Part shown: positions 1-4,868 of the stretch, piece by piece
Layout of the letters: each line of letters starts with the position of its first letter
Position numbering within the stretch: position 1 is the stretch's first letter
Assembly (NCBI GenBank): GCA_003455555.1
Contig: DMQX01000082.1
Span: 1,992 to 7,987 of the forward strand
DNA: 5,996 bases
Source: Candidatus Tayloriibacteriota bacterium
GTDB lineage: Bacteria > Patescibacteriota > Minisyncoccia > Phycocordibacterales > UBA11359
Direction: 5' to 3'
Made by a program: the position numbers and the translations under genes
Notes under the pieces: model-generated
What the model saw: the letters and a program-made list of their open reading frames with translations, nothing else
What the model was told of the DNA's origin: nothing
The model's database searches: none

Positions 1-1
1 G

Positions 2-1897
2 AGCGGTCTTCTGGATAGTCCGTCTGATGCCTGCGTATCCACGATTCCCAAAAATTTGTGGAACCCTCAACCTGTAGCACCCTCGCTCGTTGTATTATCT
101 CCGATCGGAAATACCGTCTGGAACCAGGGGTCAGATCAAAATATATGGTGGAGTACCGTAGGTATACCGTATAATAACCCTGTAAATATTAAGCTCGTAA
201 ATGCCACAACCTCTACTGAGTATACTGTAATTTCCGCTACAACTAACGATGGCTTAGAAAGTTTTAATGTCCCAAATTCAATTCCTGGAGGTAATTACAT
301 TATCAAAGTATCGACTGCGTTCGGCGGAAATAATTATACGAACACTAGTTCGTCAAATATTCAAATCAAAGCTGTTTTACCGGATACTCCTCCTCAGGTA
401 AGTGTCAGCACCTCGACATTGTCTTTGACATACGATGTCAATAATAAAGAGTCTCAATTGGTAGCCAGCTATACGGTACTTGTCAGTTCTGGAAGCAAGG
501 CTTTGAATCTCAGGGATAACAGTTTCGTGATCCAATTACTGGACAAGAACTCTTCTGGAGTGATTACGAATGCAACCGCTCCGAATGAAGTGATGGCCGT
601 GAGTCCAAATTATGTAATTAATCCCGGGGATACCAAGACCTTTAATCTAAAGTCCAGCTTTAATCCAAAGGCAATGTTTGCAGGGACATATCACACCAGC
701 TTGATGTTTGCCACCGGTTATCAGGATGCTTCTCCGCAGCCGCTTGATATAAAGGTGACTGCTAATACAACAAATAGTGTAACTGTTATAGGGGAACTTT
801 CGCCATACATAACAGTGATATCAACGCCTGCAGATATAAACACAAAAGTTACAATCACAGGTGTTCGATTTAACGCAAAAGATTCAGTTGTTATCGATGG
901 CGTGTCGTTCGCTTTGGGAAAAGGTGATATTGTAATAAACAGCACGTCAATAATATTTACTCCAAATTTGCTTAGTATAGCAGCCGGATTGCACAATGTG
1001 GTTGTTTCGGATCCGGTAACCGGCGAGAGTAATATTATCAAATTAACATTATCTGGCACGCCAGCACCCACACCTATACCTACACCTATACCCACACCGA
1101 CTCCAACTCCGCCACCCACAACCTCAACAAATCCAAAAGGCTATTTTGACGCGGCGAGCTGCTCGGCACTTCAGGGTTGGGCATATGATGCGGATATTTC
1201 CGCGGCTTCATCTTTTGTTCATGTCTATAAAGATGGTTTATATGGTACTGGCACTTTTGTTGGACAATACACGGCGGACTTTAGTAGGCCGGATGTTGAT
1301 ACAGTAAACAAGATCACCGGTAACCATGGATTCAATATTTCGACACCGACCTCTTTGGCGGATGGTAAAAGCCACTCAATATATGTGTATGGAATAAATT
1401 TGGCTGGCACCGGAGGCGGCAATGTTTTGCTTGCCGGTTCACCAAAAACAATACTTTGTAAGTCTGGGGCTGCTACAAGCACTCCGCCGACTCCTCCAGT
1501 TCCACCACCAATTCCGTCACCGACCCCAACTTCTACTCCGACTTCAACTCCAGCTGTTTCAGTCCACTGTTCGAGTGGTGTTACATCTGTTGCGGTGAAT
1601 ACTAATGTGGTCTACTCTCCGTGGGGTGTAAAAGGTGGAACCGGCGTTTACACCTATTCTTGGTTAGGCACCGATGGTTTATCAGGAATTTCTAGCTGGG
1701 GTGGCATAGGCAAAACCTATACTTCTACCGGCGTAAAAACTGCAACCCTCACGGTTACTTCTGGCGGAGCAAGTGCGACAGCAACATGTGGTGTTACGGT
1801 GACTTCTGCACCATCCGCATTTGGTAATACTGTAAATTCGTTATTGTCGAATGTAATTGGCGGCGCTCAAATGATTTGGGACGCGCTAGTGATCTAA
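2..1897 (+). CDS. Secreted multidomain surface protein (Kre9/Knh1-like, IPT/TIG, GWA module, PKD-like), 5'-partial
   Basis: The reading frame is open from the window edge to TAA, giving 631 visible residues; the true start lies upstream, and the TTG at 56 is only an internal Leu codon. In visible numbering: residues ~28-122 resemble a Kre9/Knh1-type Ser-Thr-rich domain (SPIGNTVWNQGS, then WW, then IPGGNYIIKV); ~132-255 is a beta-rich segment I cannot assign; ~266-351 looks like an IPT/TIG Ig-like fold (ITGVRFNAKDSVVIDG); 353-378 is a Pro/Thr linker; ~379-488 is a module with GYFD, C387, LQGWAYD, RPDVD, NHGF and C486; 489-518 is a second Pro/Thr linker; ~519-604 is PKD-like with C523 and C596. 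The two cysteine pairs probably form disulfides outside the cytoplasm. The last ~27 residues are mildly hydrophobic but contain Asp, so no clear membrane helix or sorting motif is seen. No catalytic motif is visible. Adhesion or cell-surface structure is inferred from architecture only; the N-terminus could carry an enzyme. Confidence 0.85.
   Translation, partial: SGLLDSPSDACVSTIPKNLWNPQPVAPSLVVLSPIGNTVWNQGSDQNIWWSTVGIPYNNPVNIKLVNATTSTEYTVISATTNDGLESFNVPNSIPGGNYIIKVSTAFGGNNYTNTSSSNIQIKAVLPDTPPQVSVSTSTLSLTYDVNNKESQLVASYTVLVSSGSKALNLRDNSFVIQLLDKNSSGVITNATAPNEVMAVSPNYVINPGDTKTFNLKSSFNPKAMFAGTYHTSLMFATGYQDASPQPLDIKVTANTTNSVTVIGELSPYITVISTPADINTKVTITGVRFNAKDSVVIDGVSFALGKGDIVINSTSIIFTPNLLSIAAGLHNVVVSDPVTGESNIIKLTLSGTPAPTPIPTPIPTPTPTPPPTTSTNPKGYFDAASCSALQGWAYDADISAASSFVHVYKDGLYGTGTFVGQYTADFSRPDVDTVNKITGNHGFNISTPTSLADGKSHSIYVYGINLAGTGGGNVLLAGSPKTILCKSGAATSTPPTPPVPPPIPSPTPTSTPTSTPAVSVHCSSGVTSVAVNTNVVYSPWGVKGGTGVYTYSWLGTDGLSGISSWGGIGKTYTSTGVKTATLTVTSGGASATATCGVTVTSAPSAFGNTVNSLLSNVIGGAQMIWDALVI
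1070..1093 (+). repeat. 12-bp tandem repeat in first Pro/Thr linker
   Basis: Two adjacent 12-bp units (acacctatacct, acacctataccc) match at 11 of 12 positions and encode Thr-Pro-Ile-Pro units. They lie in a longer low-complexity stretch (about 1058-1135) coding for alternating Thr/Pro, which joins the IPT/TIG domain to the GWA module. The repeat is probably a slippage-prone linker that lets spacer length vary. Confidence 0.8.
1526..1549 (+). repeat. 12-bp imperfect tandem repeat in second Pro/Thr linker
   Basis: Two 12-bp units (ccaacttctact, ccgacttcaact) both encode Pro-Thr-Ser-Thr and differ at two wobble positions. They sit in the Pro/Thr/Ser-rich linker (about 1466-1555) between the GWA module and the PKD-like domain. 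Changes only at silent positions suggest the peptide unit is kept while the DNA drifts. Confidence 0.75.
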
Positions 1898-1926
1898 ACT
1901 TTTTGGTCTAATTTAGATTAAATTTT
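1890..1926 (+). terminator. Possible weak terminator after the surface protein gene
   Basis: Bases 1890-1898 can pair with 1912-1920: a 9-bp stem with one G-T pair around a 13-base loop that contains a T run, followed by AATTTTCTTC. The stem overlaps both convergent stop codons. It is AT-rich, so stability is low. An alternative 6-bp stem (1910-1915 with 1919-1924) competes with it. There is no comparable T tract on the kinase side. Confidence 0.3.
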
Positions 1927-2910
1927 CTTCAGGATGTAGTCTGCAGGCGCTGTTTTGAGGTACTCAGATATTTTTTCTTGGGTGAGTAAACCTTCTTGGC
2001 CACCGACATATTGAACAACTGACATTGAGTTGACCGGCGCCATGAGCATGGATTCCTGAAGCGTTTTGCCAAGGGCCAGGCCTGCGGTAACTGTTGAAGA
2101 AAACGCGTCACCGGCGCCGGTCCTTTCGTACGGTGCTTTAACATCTGGAAAAATACGCATAAAGTAGGCAATGTCGTTTTCCAAAACATAAGCGCCATTG
2201 ACGCCGTCTGTTACAACGACTGTTTGCGGTCCGAGCGCATGGAGGGCTTTCATCATAGTGATCACATCAGATATTTCATCTTTCAAGATTCGTCGAGCTT
2301 CTTCAACATTACAAAAGAAAATGGCGGTGCGTTTATAAATGCCGGCCAAAGCTTCAGTCCCGAACTTCATTTGATAAGTGCCAGGCTGGAAAGCCAGTTT
2401 TACATTTCGGTGAGCATCGAGATACATGGTGATATCGGTGTGATACGGCAAGGAATGTTCACCGAGGGAACTCAGGTAGACCCAGCGTGGCTCTTTTCGC
2501 AGGCCAGATAGGGAATATGGGAACTGCTGGTGTTTGACCAAGATCGTGCGCTCAGAATTATACCAAAGAACATAGTGGTAGTTGGTTTCTATACCCCGAT
2601 GTGTCCGCACAAATTTTGTGATAACTTTGTTCTTTTTTAGTTCAGCTACACATTCTTTACCGTTTTGGTCGTTGCCAACATCAGCAAGCAGGGCGGTCGA
2701 AAGTCCCAAACGGCTGGCTGAAACGGCGGCGTTGGCGCTGTTGCCAACAGCTCGGACTATTTTTACGGACTCATAAGAGATCTTGTCCCCAAACGCAAGG
2801 CATATCTCCTTGCTAACATGGTCTATGGCATCAACGACGTGGGCTTGCTGCAGGCGGATAAAAGCATCAGTGGTCATATCGCCGATCGCAAGAAAATCAA
2901 TTTTTTTCAT
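1918..2910 (-). CDS. PfkB/ribokinase-family carbohydrate or nucleoside kinase
   Basis: This 330-residue protein has the usual length of the family, which phosphorylates sugars or nucleosides with ATP in the cytoplasm. Visible landmarks: the N-terminal strand ending in GD (D11) with D15 following; the first PfkB signature region (AVGNSANAAVSASRLG, 54-69, then DVGND); the NxxE Mg/phosphate motif N201-E204; a VVVTDGVNGAY nucleotide-site strand (231-241); and the second signature RTGAGDAF with catalytic base D268 and the anion-hole glycines just before it. Two small departures from common forms are VG in place of GG in signature 1 and Arg in place of the usual Asp/Asn before TGAGD. The start is ATG at 2910, followed by the typical MKKIDFLAIGD opening. 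It diverges from the aldolase gene over 80 bp, which makes a sugar-phosphate substrate plausible; ribokinase, adenosine-kinase-like or phosphofructokinase activity cannot be separated by sequence reading. Family assignment is firm, substrate unknown. Confidence 0.93.
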   Translation of the reverse strand: MKKIDFLAIGDMTTDAFIRLQQAHVVDAIDHVSKEICLAFGDKISYESVKIVRAVGNSANAAVSASRLGLSTALLADVGNDQNGKECVAELKKNKVITKFVRTHRGIETNYHYVLWYNSERTILVKHQQFPYSLSGLRKEPRWVYLSSLGEHSLPYHTDITMYLDAHRNVKLAFQPGTYQMKFGTEALAGIYKRTAIFFCNVEEARRILKDEISDVITMMKALHALGPQTVVVTDGVNGAYVLENDIAYFMRIFPDVKAPYERTGAGDAFSSTVTAGLALGKTLQESMLMAPVNSMSVVQYVGGQEGLLTQEKISEYLKTAPADYILKKI

Positions 2911-2916
2911 AGGTTA

Positions 2917-2925
2917 AATATACCA
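2917..2925 (-). promoter_or_regulatory. Extended -10 promoter of the kinase gene, leaderless
   Basis: Read on the minus strand, TGGTATATT is an extended -10 (TGn + TATATT) whose last base is 6 nt before the ATG at 2910. Standard -10 to start-site spacing puts transcription start on, or within a base of, the A of ATG. No -35 of any quality is seen at 16-18 bp (TTTTAG at 17), consistent with an extended -10 promoter. There is no Shine-Dalgarno sequence upstream of the ATG. Confidence 0.6.
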
Positions 2926-2974
2926 CAATTCTGGCTGAGCTAAAATTGTACTCCTACGGGTATCACGATGCGTG

Positions 2975-2983
2975 TGGTATATT
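2975..2983 (+). promoter_or_regulatory. Extended -10 promoter of the aldolase gene, leaderless
   Basis: TGGTATATT (TG 2975-2976, hexamer 2978-2983) ends 7 nt before the ATG at 2991, so transcription should begin at 2990-2991. No -35 box is recognisable at normal spacing, and no purine-rich ribosome binding site precedes the ATG. Confidence 0.6.
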
Positions 2984-2990
2984 TATATGC

Positions 2991-3842
2991 ATGAAATCAT
3001 TAAGAGAATACATTGATGAAGCGCGCGACAAGGGTGTGGCGATCGGTCACTTTAATATTTCGAATTTGGAAGCGTTGCGAGGGATTTTTAATGCCGCTAA
3101 AGAAAAGGGTTTACCAATAATCATCGGGGTTTCGGAAGGCGAACGTGATTTTATCGGTGTAAAGCAAGCTGTTGCTTTGGTAAAAAGTTTGCGCGACGAA
3201 TATGAATATCCTATCTTCCTTAATGCCGATCACACCTATTCTTTTGAACGGGTCAAAGAGGCAATCGATGCTGGCTATGATTCAGTTATCTTTGACGGCA
3301 CGAAACTCTCACTCGAAGATAATATAAAGATCACCAAGCAATGCGTCGAATATGCTCACCGAAAAAATCCAGATATTTTGGTGGAGGGCGAGCTTGGCTA
3401 CATAGGACAATCTTCAAAAGTTTTGGATGAAGTTCCAGAAGGGGTGGTTATGACTAACCCGGAAGATGCTAAAAAGTTTGTTGTCGCTACTGGTGTGGAT
3501 ATGCTGGCACCGGCGGTCGGCAATATTCACGGCATGCTATCCAGTGGAATTGATCCAGCTCTCAATATTGACCTTATTAAAAAAATCAGTGCTGCGGTCG
3601 GTATTCCTCTTGTTTTGCACGGTGCCTCAGGTAACTCTGCAGCCGATATTAAAGCGGCGATCGCTTCAGGTGTTGCTCTTGTACATATCAATACAGAAAT
3701 TCGAGTGGCTTATCGCGATGCTGTTCGAGATTTCTTGCAGAATAATCCGAAAGAAGTCGCACCTTATAAATTTTTGAAGCCGGGCTTGGAGGCAGTTCAG
3801 AAAGTTGTTTCGGAAAAATTAGGCTTTTTTAATGAAAAATAA
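2991..3842 (+). CDS. fba: Class II fructose-bisphosphate aldolase (ketose-bisphosphate aldolase family)
   Basis: This is a 283-residue zinc-dependent aldolase, the length of the short class II/GatY-KbaY-like group. It cleaves fructose 1,6-bisphosphate (or a close ketose bisphosphate) to dihydroxyacetone phosphate and glyceraldehyde 3-phosphate in the cytoplasm, and works in reverse in gluconeogenesis. Visible features: N-terminal GHFNISNLE (19-27); the LNADHT motif with catalytic D80 and zinc ligand H81; the VEGELGYIG loop (131-139) with E132 and E134; NIHG with zinc ligand H180; LVLHGASG with zinc ligand H210 and the phosphate-binding GASG; and HINTE (232-236) at the substrate site. An in-frame TTG at 2946 would add 15 residues, but homologues begin at MKSLREYI and the promoter overlaps that extension, so ATG 2991 is chosen. 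Tagatose-bisphosphate specificity is not excluded. The dehydrogenase gene follows after 30 bp, without a terminator, so co-transcription is likely. Confidence 0.94.
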   Translation: MKSLREYIDEARDKGVAIGHFNISNLEALRGIFNAAKEKGLPIIIGVSEGERDFIGVKQAVALVKSLRDEYEYPIFLNADHTYSFERVKEAIDAGYDSVIFDGTKLSLEDNIKITKQCVEYAHRKNPDILVEGELGYIGQSSKVLDEVPEGVVMTNPEDAKKFVVATGVDMLAPAVGNIHGMLSSGIDPALNIDLIKKISAAVGIPLVLHGASGNSAADIKAAIASGVALVHINTEIRVAYRDAVRDFLQNNPKEVAPYKFLKPGLEAVQKVVSEKLGFFNEK

Positions 3843-3862
3843 TTTTAACTTTAAAGTAAGCA

Positions 3863-3868
3863 TAAAAT
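3863..3868 (+). promoter_or_regulatory. Possible weak -10 before the dehydrogenase gene
   Basis: TAAAAT matches the -10 consensus at five of six positions, but lies only 4 nt before the ATG at 3873 and lacks the upstream TG seen at the other three starts. A perfect 10-bp palindrome (ACTTTAAAGT, 3848-3857) lies just upstream. With only 30 bp after the aldolase stop, the gene may rely mainly on read-through. No good Shine-Dalgarno sequence is present either. Confidence 0.25.
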
Positions 3869-3872
3869 TACC

Positions 3873-4841
3873 ATGAAAATATTTGTTACCAGAAAAATTC
3901 CCGATATAGGTATCTCGATGCTCCGTGATAAAGGTTATGAAGTTGAAGTCAGCCAAAAAGAGGGCGCACTTACAAAAGCCGAACTAATTGTGGCTCTAAA
4001 AGCAAAGCCATATGACGCCGTGATCTGTCTTCTAAATGATCAAATCGACGAGGAAGTTCTCGCCGCCGCCCCGAGTGTAAAAATTTTCTCCAACTTCGCG
4101 GTTGGTTTCAACAATATTGATTTAAAAGCGGCGGCAGAAAAAAAAGTTTTGGTCACCAATACGCCTGGTACTTCCGACGAATCAGTGGCCGAACATACCG
4201 TAGCTCTCATGTTAGCAATCGCTCATCGTATTGTTGAGGATGACGATTTCGTGCGCGACGGAAAATATACTGGTTGGGATCCGAACTTGCTGACCGGTTT
4301 CAATTTGCGAGGTTTGACCCTTGGTCTCATTGGCGCCGGTCATATCGGCGAGCACGTTGCCACGATCTGCAAAAATGGTTTCGGTATGAATGTCATTTAC
4401 TACGACGTAAAACAAAACGAAAAGATTGAAAAAGAATTGGGAGCCAAATTTGCTCCAACTATTGAAGAAGCTTTGAAAGAAGCCGATGTGGTTTCTTTAC
4501 ACGTCCCGCTTCTGCCGACAACTCAACACTTACTAAATGCAGGGCATTTCGCCATGATGAAAAAGACCGCTATTTTGATCAATACATCAAGAGGTCCTGT
4601 AGTTGATGAGCAAGCTCTAGTTGAAGCTCTACGCAACGGCACTATCCGCGCCGCTGGCATCGACGTTTACGAAAAGGAACCACACATTACCAAAGGTTTG
4701 GTCAGTCTGCCAAACGTTGTCTTGACTCCTCACACCGCCTCCTCGACCCAAGAAGCCCGCGACGGCATGTCCAAGATTGCCGCCCTCAACGTCATCGCCG
4801 TCCTCGAAGGTCAAACTCCCCCAAATCTCGCTAAAGTTTAA
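3873..4841 (+). CDS. D-2-hydroxyacid dehydrogenase (D-glycerate dehydrogenase / glyoxylate-hydroxypyruvate reductase type)
   Basis: This 322-residue cytoplasmic oxidoreductase interconverts a 2-keto acid and a D-2-hydroxy acid with NAD(P)H. Domain order is canonical: split catalytic domain (about 1-100 and 290-322) around a Rossmann domain (about 101-289). Visible residues: FAVGFNNID (75-83) substrate loop; nucleotide loop GLIGAGHIG with G154, G156, G159; D178 at the end of the second Rossmann strand, which favours NADH; catalytic R240 (INTSRGPVVDE), E269 (GIDVYEKEP) and H287 (LTPHTASS). The pattern fits the glyoxylate/hydroxypyruvate reductase and glycerate dehydrogenase subgroup better than D-lactate dehydrogenase; the C-terminal ACT domain of many 3-phosphoglycerate dehydrogenases is absent. 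Start ATG 3873 gives the usual MKIFVTRKIP opening. It follows the aldolase by 30 bp in the same direction. Codon choice shifts near the end, where 21 of the last 38 codons end in C. Family is firm; exact substrate is inferred. Confidence 0.93.
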   Translation: MKIFVTRKIPDIGISMLRDKGYEVEVSQKEGALTKAELIVALKAKPYDAVICLLNDQIDEEVLAAAPSVKIFSNFAVGFNNIDLKAAAEKKVLVTNTPGTSDESVAEHTVALMLAIAHRIVEDDDFVRDGKYTGWDPNLLTGFNLRGLTLGLIGAGHIGEHVATICKNGFGMNVIYYDVKQNEKIEKELGAKFAPTIEEALKEADVVSLHVPLLPTTQHLLNAGHFAMMKKTAILINTSRGPVVDEQALVEALRNGTIRAAGIDVYEKEPHITKGLVSLPNVVLTPHTASSTQEARDGMSKIAALNVIAVLEGQTPPNLAKV

Positions 4842-4853
4842 TTGTTCAATTTC

Positions 4854-4862
4854 TGCTAAACT
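4854..4862 (+). promoter_or_regulatory. Extended -10 promoter of the 3' uncharacterised gene, leaderless
   Basis: TGCTAAACT (TG 4854-4855, hexamer 4857-4862) ends exactly 6 nt before the ATG at 4869, the same spacing as at the kinase gene. The bases around the start (AACCTATG) are also identical to those of the kinase start. No -35 or Shine-Dalgarno sequence is evident. This suggests its own leaderless transcript, although the dehydrogenase gene ends only 27 bp upstream. Confidence 0.55.
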
Positions 4863-4868
4863 AAACCT

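Larger units (their letters stand above)
2915..2985. repeat. 13-bp perfect inverted repeat spanning the divergent promoters
   Basis: TGTGGTATATTTA lies on the plus strand at 2973-2985 and on the minus strand at 2927-2915, with 45 bp between the arms. Each arm contains the -10 of the gene it faces and ends 4-5 nt before that gene's ATG. It may be two copies of one strong promoter element or a pair of binding sites for a shared regulator. Confidence 0.75.

Noticed and set aside
56..58. TTG as start codon of the surface protein gene
   Set aside because: The frame is open back to base 2 with no stop, and the first complete domain starts almost immediately, without a signal peptide. The gene is simply cut by the window edge.
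721..1119. Minus-strand open frame with Gly/Val repeats
   Set aside because: It is the reverse complement of the Pro/Thr linker and neighbouring domain codons of the surface protein; its repeats merely mirror the real coding repeats and it has no start signals.
1058..1135. CRISPR-like or satellite array
   Set aside because: Units are only 12 bp, directly adjacent, in frame and encode a Thr/Pro linker; there are no spacers.
2946..2990. N-terminal extension of the aldolase from an in-frame TTG
   Set aside because: The 15 extra residues do not resemble class II aldolases, and the extension would span the promoter; ATG 2991 gives the expected start.
1918..4841. A novel defence or biosynthetic system
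   Set aside because: The three central genes are ordinary metabolic families and nothing links them to the flanking surface protein or the 3' protein beyond adjacency.
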